A stretch of 64,000 bases of DNA from Prorocentrum cordatum (taxonomy: Eukaryota > Sar > Dinophyceae > Prorocentrales > Prorocentraceae), in NCBI GenBank assembly GCA_963575745.1, contig CAUYUJ010015740.1, positions 88,501-152,500 on the forward strand, given 5' to 3'. This document shows positions 1-9,373 of the stretch, piece by piece. A program made the translations under genes and the position numbers. A model generated the notes under the pieces. It saw nothing but the letters and a program-made list of their open reading frames with translations, was not told the DNA's origin and did no database searches. Every line of letters starts with the position of its first letter. Within the stretch, counting starts at the first letter, position 1.

Positions 1-440
1 TTGTGAAGTACCATGGGGCAAACATGTGGCACCGGCACATGCTATGGGGAACTAGTGTGTCATTGAAGCATGGCGTTGGGAAGCGAGCCTGTGTTTTTAC
101 ATTTGTCGCGCCGAAATGTTCACCAGTGACCCACCATTTTGCTTATATTGTCCTCGCCTCGCAAATTCTGTCACTGATAAAGCACCCTTTTGTTGAACTC
201 CGTAGTCGTGCCGCAGACATTGTCACAGAAAAACCATGTGTCATTGAACAGTGCCATGACGAAAATCTGTGGAAATAAGGTGTCATTGAAAAATGCCATT
301 GGGAAATTGAATGAAGCTTTGAGCTTTGATTGCCTCGGGAGATGGGCAGCGTCATTGGGGAATGGATTTGCATTCTTCCGATGTTAATTAACATGGACTT
401 GATTTGTAATGTTTTGAAATACGTGATGGTTTATGCGAGA
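1..440. repeat. Decayed repeat with TGTCATTGAA words
   Basis: No gene is recognisable here. The word TGTCATTGAA recurs near 58, 239 and 281, with a diverged form near 350, and is often followed by a TGCCAT word. This looks like an old, degenerate tandem repeat. The base composition is more AT-rich than the following 1 kb. Confidence 0.35.
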
Positions 441-454
441 TCACCGCCTCAGCA

Positions 455-645
455 GTCGACGAACACACAAAGACACAAACTGACACTTTTCGAGGCCAGG
501 CCGGATCTCTTGGATCGGCGCTGGATCCCCCTCCCAGGCTCGCGCGGGACGCGCCAGGGGCGGCGCCAGAGGCGCCGCCAGGAGGAGCGCCGATTCAAGA
601 AATCCGCGCAGAACTCCGACAATTTTTCTGGCTGTGCAATTACTC
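455..645. mobile_element. Diverged fold-back element relic
   Basis: The core holds GGATCGGCGCTGGA, then CGCGCCAGGGGCGGCGCC and GGCGCCGCC, and ends in AAATCCGCGC. It is the same palindromic core as the elements at 1066-1271 and 1522-1727, but more diverged. The AGGGGAAC ends are no longer visible. Confidence 0.6.
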
Positions 646-840
646 GCTCCCCGAAGCCTGGTGTAAGCCCGCGCCCTGGCTCACGCGCACGAGACCTTCA
701 CGTTCCGGGCGTGCTCTCCGCCGCCCGCGGCTGCCTCCCCGCAGCCGCGCCCGTCCTTCCCCCGCTGTGCCTCACTGGGCCCCGGAGCGTCCTTCAGCCG
801 CGCCGACCGCGCCCCTGGCCCAAGTCGCTGCTGACTGCAA

Positions 841-1002
841 TGAAGGGGCCCTGGGACACACACATAGATAGACACAAAGAACAGAATGCACCATATTTTC
901 CCACACTCTCTGGGTTCTTGTCTTCCCAACCAACTCTCGTATTTTCAAATATTCCCTGGGGAATCGACGATCCATTGTGCCTGCATGTTTTTCCCCCTCT
1001 GG
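841..1002 (-). mobile_element. Copy of the GAF-gene intron 1 element, outside a recognisable gene
   Basis: This segment of about 160 bp matches the plus-strand sequence of 35955-36106, which is exactly the first intron of the GAF-domain gene. Shared blocks include TGAAGGGGCCC, CTGGGTTCTTGTCTTCCC, TATTTTC and GGGAATCG, in the same order. It begins TGAAGGGG and ends CCCTCTGGA, so it has weak inverted ends. No convincing exon was found on either side. It could be an intron of an unrecognised gene or an intergenic copy. Confidence 0.65.
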
Positions 1003-1065
1003 AAGCACATTCCCCGAAGCCACCCCCCCCTGGCGACCCGCGCGGCCAACGCCAGGAGCTCAGAA

Positions 1066-1271
1066 TAGGGGAACAACAAGTGACACAAACATACAAACTC
1101 GGAAGCCCGCGCGGATTTCTCGGATCGGCGCTGGACCCCCCTCCCTGGCGCGCGGAGCGCGCCAGGGGCGGCGCCGGAGGCGCCGCCGGGGGGCCCCATC
1201 GCCGATCCGAGAAATCCGCGCGGGCCTCCGAGTTTTTATGTTTATGCTTCTGCCACTTTTTTGTTCCCCTG
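1066..1271. mobile_element. Fold-back (palindromic) element, family TAGGGGAAC, copy 1
   Basis: A 206-bp near-complete palindrome. The left end reads TAGGGGAACAACAAGTG and the right end is its inverse, GTTCCCCTG. Inner arms contain CCGCGCGGATTTCTCGGATC and its complement around a GC-rich centre (GCGCGCGGAGCGCGCC, GGCGCCGGAGGCGCC). Flanks CAGAA and CCGAC are only a 3/5 match for a target duplication. No coding capacity is expected, and the ORFs across it are by-products of the palindrome. Confidence 0.8.
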
Positions 1272-1521
1272 CCGACGCCGACCTGGCGCGCTGCCCCGCG
1301 CCGGGAGCTCGGGCGGCCCGGCACCCGCAAGCCTCGGGCCTCCCTTCGGCCCACCAGCCCCGCGCCTCGCGGGTCGTGCGAGGCGCGCCTCGCGCCCTCG
1401 CGCCGCCCCCCTGGGGTGGGGCAGCTCTCCGGCCCGCGCGGCGAGGCGCCACCGCCCGCGCGCCCCCGCGGGCGAGCGGGCGCGTCGCGGGGGCCGCGGT
1501 GCCCGAGAGGGACTCCCTGAA

Positions 1522-1727
1522 TAGGGGAACGAAAAATGTCATGAACATAAAAACTCGGAGGTCCGCGCGGACTTCTCGGCTCGGCACTCGGCGCTGGACC
1601 CCCCTCCCTGGCGCGCGGAGCGCGCCAGGGGCGGCGCCGGAGGCGCCGCCGGGGGGCCCCAGCGCCGATCCGAGAAATCCGCGCGGACCTCCGAGTTTTT
1701 ACGTTTATGTCACATGTTGTTCCCCTA
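1522..1727. mobile_element. Fold-back element, family TAGGGGAAC, copy 2
   Basis: Same length (206 bp) and design as the copy at 1066-1271. The ends are TAGGGGAAC and GTTCCCCTA. It is flanked by a perfect 5-bp direct repeat CTGAA (1517-1521 and 1728-1732), read as a target-site duplication. The arms are still highly complementary, so insertion is fairly recent or the arms are kept similar by conversion. Confidence 0.88.
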
Positions 1728-2275
1728 CTGAAGGGGGAGACGCAGGCTGCTGCGAAGCCTCCCCTCCCGCCCGCCCCCACCCGCCCGCGCGGGGCGTGAG
1801 CCAGGGGTTCCTGTGACTGCTGCACAGGTCGGCGATGCGCAGGCGTGACCCTGGGCCCCTGGGCAAATGTGACGCTCGCTGCGCGGCCTTCGGGGGCCTT
1901 CGGGGGCCCTCGGGGGCCCGACCCAACGCGCACGAGCCAGTGCTGGGGTCCCCAGTGGGCGGCACCAAAGGCCATCCCAGTGAAAGGTCACTCTTAGGGT
2001 TGGCGTTGGACAAGCAGCGTGCAACATCGATCTCCGAAACACAATCCATCCCTGCGAGGCGGTCGCCCGCGAGGGCCCACTTCTGTGCACGCTATCGTCC
2101 TTCCCCGAGGTGCAGGGCGGCGCGTTCTAAGCGGCCCCGCGGAGCCACACCGCACGCTGCCCTGCCAACGCCCACCGCACGAGCTGCCGAAGCAGAGGCC
2201 GAAGGGGATGGGTTCACCTGTGCTGGGCCGCGGGAGGAGCGACGCCAGGGGAGGGTGACCACGAGGAAAGGACAC

Positions 2276-2452
2276 TGATGGGCCCGTTTCTTCCACCACC
2301 ACCATAAGTTGGAGGGGGAGGGGGTCCTCCTCCACCTCCTCCTCCAATTGTTCCCCCTCCTCCTCCTCCTCGTCCTCCTCCTCCTCCTTCTCCTCCTCCT
2401 CCTCCTCCTTACCCCCTCCAACTGATGGTGGTGGTTGAAAACGGGCCCATGA
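2276..2452. mobile_element. MITE-like element with TCC-repeat core, family TGATGGGC, copy 1
   Basis: Inverted ends read TGATGGGCCCGTTT at the left and AAACGGGCCCATGA at the right. Inner arms contain CCACCACCACCATAAGTTGG and its complement. The middle (about 2325-2410) is an interrupted (TCC)n tract. The flanks GACAC and AACAC match at 4 of 5 positions, as expected of an aged 5-bp target duplication. Compare 25727-25973. Confidence 0.8.
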
Positions 2453-3004
2453 AACACGGCTGCCCCGCGCTACGGGGGCAGCGGGCTCCTGCTCGGGCCT
2501 CGCAGAAGGAGGCCGCGACCGATTGGCCATGGAGCCCCTGGGCAGGGCGGCCCAAGACATTGAGCAAAGTCGGCAGAACAAAATCGGCGAGGCTGGAACT
2601 CTTCGAGCTTTGTGGACCTGCGATCTTGGAGAAGCTCTACGCGTCAACCGCTCGACTCTCTGGGGCACGCGTGCCACGAAACCGTGAAGCGTGCGGGCAG
2701 CGCTTGCAAACGCTGCGCACGAGTCGGGCCAGCGCTGCCAAGGCAGGCAGCTCCTGGGCAGCGCTCCCTAGGCTACTCGACCAGCTGCTCCCGACCAGGC
2801 CAATTCAGCCTGGCCGCGCTCGGCCCGGCAGCGTCCAGCCTGGCCGAGCATTTCCTGGTCGAAGTTCGCTGCTGCCCGGGCAGGTTGGCCAACGGGTTGT
2901 CACGGCGAGGTCCTGCCAGAGGCAGCGGCAGCGATGCTCCGTCTCGGGGCGCGCACCCCATCGGCCAACATCGAGACGGCAAAGGGAGGGATGCGGGGAG
3001 AAAT

Positions 3005-3105
3005 TGGGGGAGCAGGAGCAGCAGGAGGAGGAGGAGGAGCAGGAGGAGGAAGAGCAGGAGGAGGAGGAGGAGGAGGAGGAGGAGGAGGAGGAGGAGGGGG
3101 AGCGG
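3005..3105. repeat. (GGA)n/(GCA) purine-rich microsatellite
   Basis: Runs of GGAGGA interrupted by GCA. They create poly-Glu, poly-Gly or poly-Arg shadow ORFs on this strand and Ser/Pro/Leu runs on the other. No coding signal beyond the repeat is visible. Confidence 0.9.
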
Positions 3106-3229
3106 GGGGACCAGCGCGGGAGGAGTGCGTGTGAGGAGCAGGACGGCGAGGAGGGGGACGGGGGAGCGAGAAGGGAGGGAGGAGAACGGACGAGGGGTGG
3201 GAGGGAGATGAGATAGCCGATGGGGGAGG

Positions 3230-3420
3230 GATGGAATGGAAAGAGAAAGAAAGAGAGAGAGCGAGAGAAATGAGGAGAGAAACCGAGAAACAAAAACAAA
3301 AGAGAACGAGAGAGAGGAAGAGAGAGAAACAGAGAAACAAAAACAAAAGAGAACGAGAGAGAGGGAGAGAAGGGGGGCGATGGAGAGAGGCGGGGAGGGG
3401 AGGGAGAGCCAGTGAGAGAT
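3230..3420. repeat. GA-rich tract with a duplicated 30-bp block
   Basis: A GAGA/AAAGA purine tract. A block beginning GAGAAACAAAAACAAAAG occurs twice (about 3285 and about 3333), so there is a 48-bp duplication inside the tract. Confidence 0.75.
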
Positions 3421-3638
3421 GGCGCGCGCGGTTGCCGAGAAGGGAAGGGAGGGAGAGGCGGAGGTCGCGCGCGCACTGCGCTGGCCGCGCAGTGCCCGGC
3501 CGGGGCTGCTCAAAGAGCATCGAGCAGGTACCCACCGTTCCGGCATTCCTGCAGCCCTACCACGAACGGTTCTTAGAACAAAAGAATGCTCTAACAACAG
3601 AAGCAATCAATGTTCTTAGATCATCGAGCCCGCGTGTT

Positions 3639-3849
3639 TCGGGCGTTGGGCGAACTGGGTTTAGCGGGAACTGGTTTAGTGATGTGTATAGGGGGGCGCA
3701 CACCAGGCCATTTTCCACTAACCGGAACTGCCGTCACCCGAAAAACACCAGCTACGGCAGACCTGGTTTAGTGATTCTGGCTAATTTGAAGGCTCCGCGG
3801 CCCTACTACTGACCAGGTCGCCTTGCCTGGGGTCCTGGCTTACACCCGA
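3639..3849. mobile_element. MITE, family TCGGGCG, copy 1
   Basis: A 211-bp element starting TCGGGCGTTGG and ending ACACCCGA. Flanks GTGTT and GTGTG match at 4/5. Internally it has two left TTTAG boxes and a right CACTAACCGGAACTGCCGTC block, shared with the copies at 3931, 47032 and 58234. Confidence 0.85.
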
Positions 3850-3930
3850 GTGTGAACACAAGGCGCTCTGAGCCAGACAGGTTCTGATAGCACGTCGTGC
3901 AGACCGCATTGTAAGGTTCCCAGAACAGGC

Positions 3931-4140
3931 TCGGGCGTTGGCAGAACTGGGTTTAGTGGAACCTGGTTGAGTGATTTGTACCGGGGGCGCCCCCCCGTCC
4001 CATCTCCACGAACGGGAACTGCCGTCACCCGAAAAAACACCAGCTACGGCGAACCTGGTTTGGAGAATCTGGCCAGTTGAGGGGCCCCAGGGCCCTACCA
4101 CTAACCGGGTCCCCTTACCCGGGGTCCTGGCTATACCCGA
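3931..4140. mobile_element. MITE, family TCGGGCG, copy 2
   Basis: A 210-bp element, TCGGGCGTTGGCAGAAC to GGCTATACCCGA, with flanks CAGGC and CAAGC (4/5). It lies 81 bp from copy 1 in the same orientation, but each copy has its own flanking duplication, so these are two insertions and not a tandem duplication. Confidence 0.87.
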
Positions 4141-4185
4141 CAAGCTTCGGTGGGCCTGCAGGCAAGCCGGGGCGGTTCGCCGCTG

Positions 4186-4358
4186 CCTGTTGGCGGCGCG
4201 CACAAGGGGGTGGCGGGAGGGGGGAGGGCTTCTTAGAAGCAGGCTGCTTCTTAGAAGGCGCCCGCCTTACATCTATAGATAAGGCCCGCGCCTTCTAAGA
4301 AGCAGGGGTGCTACCAAGAGGCCCTCCCCCCTCCCCCCACCCCCCTCCTGCGCGTGGC
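4186..4358. mobile_element. Inverted-repeat element with a 58-nt internal hairpin, copy 1
   Basis: The left end GCGCGCACAAGGGGGTGG and the right end CCACCCCCCTCCTGCGCGTGG are inverted relatives. The centre (4246-4303) is a strong hairpin with arms GCTTCTTAGAAGGCGC and GCGCCTTCTAAGAAGC, around a loop containing ACATCTATAGAT. A homologous hairpin lies at 50008-50065. It could be a transposon core or a structured RNA; no gene family was recognised. Confidence 0.65.
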
Positions 4359-4549
4359 TGAGCCTGACAGGGAGCAGGCCCGCGCGGCCGGGGCCCGCAG
4401 CTGCGGCGGCCCCCGCTCTGCTCCGGGGGGGCGCGGCGGGGGCCAGCGGGCGCGCGCGCGGCGGCGGCAGCGGGCGGCTCCGCGAGCCCGGCCCTGCCCT
4501 GCCCGGCGGGCGTTGCGGCTCGCAGACGTGGCGGAGCCGAGATGAATTG

Positions 4550-4810
4550 TCGGCGGTGGACAGACCTCCCTTTCGTAAACTAAATGGCCGAAGTGGAAGG
4601 ACCTGGACCTAGGGCCGAAATGGACGACCTGGACCTAGGGCCGAAATGGACCTAGGGCCGAAATGGACCTCCCCTTCGTGGAAACGACCCAGGGCCGAAG
4701 TGGAAGGACCTGGGCCCGCAACTAAGGACGGCCGCGACGCCCTCTCGCGAGCCGAAGAGCGGCCCATTCCTCCATCGACGCGTCAGGGCAGGAAGTCTGT
4801 CCACCTCCGA
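4550..4810. mobile_element. MITE, family TCGGCGGTGGACAG, copy 1 (expanded)
   Basis: The left end TCGGCGGTGGACAGACCTCC and the right end, inverse TCGGAGGTGGACAGACTTCC, form a 21-bp inverted repeat. Flanks AATTG and GATTG match at 4/5. At 261 bp it is longer than its sister copies (171-172 bp), because an internal unit GGACCTAGGGCCGAAATGG is repeated about four times (4590-4710). Confidence 0.88.
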
Positions 4811-5033
4811 GATTGAGAGCCTCAGCAGCTAGGGCGGAGGAGGCGCAGCTGGGCACGCGCGGCCCGCTCCTCGCAGGGCGGCTGCTCGCAGGGCGGCCTC
4901 TGGAGCCGCCGCGGGGGGTGCCCGATCCGGCACCTCGAGCAGCAAGCCTGCGCTGCCTCCGACGGCCTGCGCGGAGGCACTCCGCGAGTCGTGGAGCGCG
5001 CTCTCGGGGGGCAGCGGGACGGACGAGGGAGAG

Positions 5034-5228
5034 TCGGGAGCGGCCAGGAGGGGGGTGTCCAAGAGGGGGGGTGCAAATCATGGCCGGCGGCATGTGCGCG
5101 GCCCAGCGGGGGGGCCAGGGACGTAATGAAATAAGAAGAGGCGCCATGAAATCTGGGGAAAAATCACGGCCCCCGCCATGATATCCACCCCCCACTGGTC
5201 ATCACCCCACTCTTTGCCGCCCCCCTAA
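5034..5228. mobile_element. MITE, family TCGGGAGCGGCC, copy 1
   Basis: Begins TCGGGAGCGGCCAGGAGG and ends with the inverted TTTGCCGCCCCCCTAA. It is flanked by GAGAG at 5029-5033 and 5229-5233 (perfect 5-bp duplication). The right end carries a small change from the expected CCCCGA. Internal palindromes surround CATGAAATC and GCCATGATATCC. It is homologous over its whole length to 34940-35132. Confidence 0.88.
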
Positions 5229-5274
5229 GAGAGGAGTGGAGGCTGTGATCGAGGAAACAAGCGATGGCGTAAGC

Positions 5275-5415
5275 AAGATCTCGCGGGGGTCCGCGCGGAC
5301 CTCTCTCTCCGATCTGCACTGGAGCCACGTGGCGGCGCCTCCGGCGCCCCGCCCCCGGAGCGCTCCGCGAGTCCGAGCCGGGTGCTCCGCGCGGACCTCC
5401 GGAGGTGCAGGGGTA
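5275..5415. mobile_element. Fold-back element relic
   Basis: Inverted blocks GGTCCGCGCGGACCTC and GCGCGGACCTCC surround GGCGGCGCCTCCGGCGCC. The core vocabulary is that of the TAGGGGAAC fold-back family (1066-1271), but the ends are lost. Confidence 0.5.
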
Positions 5416-5689
5416 GGCCATTGACTTGGGCGCCCGAGTCGTCCGGAATAACTGCGGTCCGGGCTAACTCCAGTTTGGGCCCCCGACGCGGGCAATACTG
5501 ACATCCACATCCAGTGCGTCTTGGACGCTCTTGGGCGGGGCGCCGCAAGGCCGAGGCGCACTGGATATCGACAACACGCGAGAATTTGTGGGCCAGATTT
5601 GAATCCATAGCCAGTGCGCCTCAGGTTTCTGGGGGAGAGAGCCCGAAACTCCAAGAGGCAGTGGATGTGATTATAATATTGCCCGCGCC

Positions 5690-5975
5690 CGAGGCGCGAA
5701 TCTGCAATTATCCCTGACTGCCCCCAGCCCTGATGATTCGGGAGGGTTGGGCGCCAGAGTTATCCGGGATAATTGCGGTCCGTTGTAACTCCAGTCTTGG
5801 CCCCCGAGTCGCGAATCTGCACTTACCCGCGACTGCTGGCAGCCATGATGATTCGGGAGGGTTGGCCAGAGTTCCCTGGACTGCAGTCTGGGGTAGCTCC
5901 AGCTTGGGCCCCCGAGGCGCGAATCTGTAGCTATCCCTGACCGCCCCCAGCCCTGATGATTCAGGGCTCTGATTC
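5690..5975 (+). repeat. Tandem repeat, about 110-bp period, three units
   Basis: Units start near 5691, 5803 and 5911 with CCCGAGTCGCGAATCTGC-like sequence. They continue through CCCTGACTGCCCCCAGCC and GATGATTCGGGAGGGTTGG. A diverged partial unit lies near 5440-5500. No gene is seen. Confidence 0.75.
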
Positions 5976-6399
5976 GGCGACGGCGTGGCTCTCCGCTGTG
6001 CACACATACTGTGACGCCGGGTAGTCGTTAAATTCGTGCTCATGTGCTTGTTTATGTCTTACATCATTTGTGCGGCTGACAGCTCAATTTGTACAATTTG
6101 TCTCACATTTTCGCCACATGGCCAATGCACCCTTCTTCTTCGACTAGGACGGAAGAGGCGCAGCGGAACGGACGAGGGAGGGCAGGCGAGCGACGAAACG
6201 AAAGTGGTCTCGTACGCAGGCGGCCAGCGCAGCACGCTGCCTTCGAAGCGAGGCAGCTCACGCGCCATCTTACGCAGGCAGCTCACGCGCGAACGTCGGC
6301 ACAGTCGAACCTGGTTTTCTGCGTCGCTCCGGTGGCGAGGGAGAGGGGAGGGGAACAGGAGTTGGAAGGCAGGAGGGGCAGTGGGGGAGCAGGGAGGAA

Positions 6400-6560
6400 G
6401 CCCATGGGATGAGGAGGGGAGGCATAAGGATGAGCAAGAGGGAGGAGGCCGGAGGAGGGGGAGGAGGGAGGACGAGCAAGAGGCAGGAGCAAGAGACGGG
6501 GGAGGGCGGAGGAGGGGGAGGAGGAAGGGGAGGAGGAGTATGCAGAGGAGGAGGGACGAG
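6400..6560. repeat. GGA-rich purine tract
   Basis: Interrupted (GGA/GGGA)n with AAGAGG insertions. It produces Arg/Gly-rich shadow ORFs only. Confidence 0.85.
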
Positions 6561-6796
6561 GGATGGAGAGGAGAAGGGCCCACAGGCGCGACAGCCCGAG
6601 CCCCCCGCACCGGGGCAGCCACAGCGGCGCCCCAGCGTGGCACCGTCCGCCGCGCCATTATGGCCGACTCGAGGCCCGCAACGCCACACGCTGCCGCCGC
6701 AGGGCTTCGGCTGCGGCGACCAACACCGGACCGGCATGCCGGGAGCGCAGATGCGAGGCGCTACGGACGGCCCGTATCATCAGGATGCGCGGTGGG

Positions 6797-6941
6797 GTTG
6801 CAAGGGCCTTGGACGCCCATGTCGAAGCACCTCGGGCGGGGCGCGGCCAACGGGAGTGGCCAAGGATGGACAGAGGAGGCAGGGCTGCAAGGGTACCCTT
6901 GGGAGGGTTGCCCACCCTCACTATGCGGGTGGACTGTGGAA
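6797..6941 (+). repeat. Dispersed repeat with TGCAAGGGTACCC core, copy 1
   Basis: Shares, in order, TGCAAGGGCC, GGATGGAC, GAGGCAG, TGCAAGGGTACCCTTGGG, GTTGCCCACCCT and GCGGGTGGACTGT with copies at 39529-39667 and 49206-49331. No protein frame is conserved among the three, so this is a repeat and not an exon. Confidence 0.65.
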
Positions 6942-7534
6942 CCTCTTGGAGGACATGATGATTGGCGGCGCGCACAAGGGGGCAGACTCGTGCCGTGCCG
7001 ACTTCGGCATTGGCTTCTGGCGAACGCTCGGCCGTGTCCAAAACGTCAACTCGCTTCACATCGAGCGATGCTCGATCGCCCGTGGCGTTCCACGTTGGAC
7101 GCCGGCGGCGGGGTCGCCGCTGGTCGACACGACACGAACCTACCGGAGCCCCTCGTGCGCGTGGCCGCGAGGTGCTGCCGCGCCGAGGCTGGCGAGGCGC
7201 GAGGCCGGCCCAAGCAGGTGGAGAGGCCGCGCGCCACGAGAGCGGGCCGCCTCGCCGCTGTTCCCGCCCTGAGCTGCGCGCGCAAAGGCCACGCGCCAGT
7301 GGGAGCCGAGGTCCGCATGGCCACGGCCGCTTCTGAGCATCTTTGAACCGATCCCCATGCCCACCAGCGTGGGCTGGGCCCCACTGGCCGATTTACCCCC
7401 CTGGATGGGGATGTGGGCTGCTATCCTCGGCTTTCGAGGGGCATGTCCCCAACTGAGGTGATGAGACGGTGGGGCTCCAGATGTGGGTGGGGATGGGGAT
7501 AGGGATCGGTTGAACGATACTGAGCTCCTGCGGC

Positions 7535-7625
7535 CCTCCCCGCCGCGCGCAGCGCGCCAGGGGCGGCGCCGGAGGCGCCGCCCTCAGGGAGCGCCAGCGC
7601 CGACCCGAGAACTCCGCGCGGATCC
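7535..7625. mobile_element. Fold-back core fragment
   Basis: Contains GCGCGCCAGGGGCGGCGCC, GGCGCCGCC and CCGCGCGGAT, the palindromic core of the TAGGGGAAC family. It directly abuts the MITE at 7634. The MITE target duplication CAAAG falls just outside this fragment. Confidence 0.55.
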
Positions 7626-7633
7626 CTCCAAAG

Positions 7634-7804
7634 TCGGGGATGGACAGAACCCCCTTTAGCAAAACGTGGTTTAGTGAAAACGACCTGAGGCCCAAACCTG
7701 GCGGGCGAAGCCTGGAAAATAACGGCCACGGCGCCCTCTCGAGAACCGAAAACGGACAATTCACTAATCGACGTGTCACTGTTGGGGGTTATGTCCACCC
7801 CCGA
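7634..7804. mobile_element. MITE, family TCGGSGGTGGACAG, copy 2
   Basis: A 171-bp element with ends TCGGGGATGGACAGAACCCC and inverse TCGGGGGTGGACATAACCCC. It is flanked by perfect 5-bp repeats CAAAG (7629-7633 and 7805-7809). Subterminal TTTAGC/TTTAGTG boxes lie at the left and CACTAATCGACGTG at the right. Confidence 0.92.
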
Positions 7805-7980
7805 CAAAGGTTCGTGTGCTTCTCTTGTATCTGTTCTCCGACGTGCTCGGGGTCGGGAGATCCAGGTGGCACTTCTTCTCCCGGGCGCGGCAGGTCGCCT
7901 GCGTGGTGCGCAGCGGCCAGGGCGGGCCCCCCTCCGCGAGCCCCCTCCAGTCGGGTCAAGGGCCCAGGAACCCATGGAGA

Positions 7981-8160
7981 TACAGTCGGGGCGTTGACCG
8001 AAGGAACCCCAAATAAGGAACGAGGCCCCTTTCTCCCATAAGTTCAACCTCGACTTCCCGTGGAAAACCTCAGGAAAGCCCGAGGCAAACTTCAACACAT
8101 TCAAGGAACACCGAGCCCCTCCCCAGCGAAAAGGGCTCCTTCTTCAGCGCCCCGGCTGTA
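7981..8160. mobile_element. Inverted-repeat element, family TACAGTCGGGGC, copy 1
   Basis: Ends are TACAGTCGGGGC and GCCCCGGCTGTA. Internal blocks AAGGAACGAGGCCCCTTT and GAGCCCCTCCCCAGCG are shared with 44152-44329, and more weakly with 50445-50632. No clear target duplication is seen. An open frame on the plus strand runs through it into the next feature, probably by chance. Confidence 0.75.
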
Positions 8161-8668
8161 TCCCAAACGAACAGCAGTCCAAGGTGGAGAGCCCAACGGC
8201 GAAAGGCACGTGGGCACCTCATCCAAAGCTGCAGTCGTTTTTAACCCTCGCGCCGGCTGGACTGAATGTCACAAGAACATCGGCTACAAGTGTGGCGACA
8301 GTTCAAATGACAACCAGCAGGGGAGTGCGTGGAGCAACGACAACCGCGGCTGCAAGTACGACTACAACAGGGACACGTACTTCAAGACCTGTGGCTACAA
8401 GCAAGGATGCAGCAAGGGCCAGTACAACAACTTCTACACATAGGGCGACGGCTACACTTTCGGCCAGCACGACGGCAACGGCTACCAGCACGGCAACGGC
8501 TACAGTGCGGGCGCGGCCGCAAGAAACCCTCGCAAGAAACCCAACCCTGAGAACCCGTGCGCGGGGTGCACCTGGGCGGAAACCTGGAGCACCCTGAACG
8601 CAGCAGCTCCTTCAACTGCTGCGGGAGGTCACCGCGCAGCGCGAGAAGCGAAGAAACCCAGGATACCC
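8161..8668 (+). pseudogene. Tyr/Asn/Gly/Cys-rich open segment with an in-frame stop
   Basis: One frame reads a polar, Cys-containing peptide: TECHKNIGYKCG, then GCKYDYN, FKTCGYKQGC and KGQYNNFYT. It stops at TAG near 8441-8443 and continues in the same frame as GDGYTFGQHDGNGYQHGNG. The Cys spacing and repeated Gly-Tyr-Asn words suggest a secreted or low-complexity protein exon. Similar CACGGCAACGGC words resume at about 8983, after the 247-bp element at 8720-8966, so the insertion may have split it. I do not recognise a family. It could also be simple-repeat sequence without function. Confidence 0.3.
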
Positions 8669-8719
8669 TGACGAAAAGCATGTGGTTTCTTGATGCGCGC
8701 CCCCACTGTACTACCAGGA

Positions 8720-8966
8720 CTTTCTGGGCCCCAGAAACGGCAGGGCCGTTTTTTCACCGTTTCCCCAAAAATGTCCCTTGAAAATGGAAACGGCAAAAAA
8801 CGGCGACCGGAAACGGCAAAAAAACGCCACCAAGATTGGAACCGGAGCCGGAACTGGTCAAAAAACGGCGACGAAACCGGTAAAAACAACGGCGTCGGAA
8901 CCGCCCAAAAAACGGCAAAACGGAACCGGCAAAAAAACGGCCCTGTCGTTTTCAGGGCCCACTAAG
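8720..8966 (-). mobile_element. 247-bp element with 8-bp target duplication (hAT-like MITE), copy 1
   Basis: Ends are CTTTCTGGGCC and GGGCCCACTAAG. It is flanked by TACCAGGA (8712-8719) and TACTAGGA (8967-8974), 7/8 identical. The interior is built from repeated AAACGGC / AACCGG words. The same element lies inverted at 60332-60578 with exactly the same length. 8-bp duplications are typical of hAT transposons; no transposase is present. Confidence 0.9.
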
Positions 8967-9112
8967 TACTAGGAGCGACCCACACGGCAACGGCGACCAG
9001 CACGGCAGCGGCGGCCAGCACGGCAGCGGCTGCCGCCAGCCAGGCTGCGACGGGCACCCGCCGGCCGGTGCTGCCCTCGAGGCAAGTTCCGCGCGGCGCA
9101 CCCCGAGCGAAG

Positions 9113-9155
9113 GGGGAAGGAGGAGGAGGAGGAGGAGGAGGAGGAGGAGGAGACC
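9113..9155. repeat. (GGA)n microsatellite
   Basis: A pure GGAGGA run of about 35 bp after AAGGGGGAA. Confidence 0.9.
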
Positions 9156-9232
9156 CAGGGCGCCCGCCTGGGGCCCCAGCACAGGGCGGCCCGCAGACGC
9201 GACGACCAGTGAGGATCCCCCGGCAGCCTTAG

Positions 9233-9373
9233 GTCGGGCGTGTCCCCCTACAGGCGGATTCCAAGCGAAAGATTAAACATTTCCAACAGTACACGGAACA
9301 AAGCAAAAATGGTCCCAAAATCGTCCCCGCACCTTTTTTGAACATTCCTCCGTGCAGAGGGACAGGCCCGACG
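9233..9373. mobile_element. Dispersed repeat with TCGGGC ends, copy 1
   Basis: The left end TCGGGCGTGTCCCCCTACAG and the right end, inverse TCGGGCCTGTCCCTCTGCAC, are inverted repeats. The interior is A-rich. A relative lies at 25399-25556. Both share CTTAGG before the left end, so the true boundary and target duplication are uncertain. Confidence 0.6.

Noticed and set aside
110-160. Second spliced-leader relic (CCATTTTGCT near 133)
   Set aside because: Only a short core matches. The TCCGTAG and GGCTCAAG parts are missing.
330-1520. Long plus-strand ORF and its minus-strand partner (794-1975)
   Set aside because: They span fold-back elements whose palindromes are open in many frames. No domain or consistent composition is seen.
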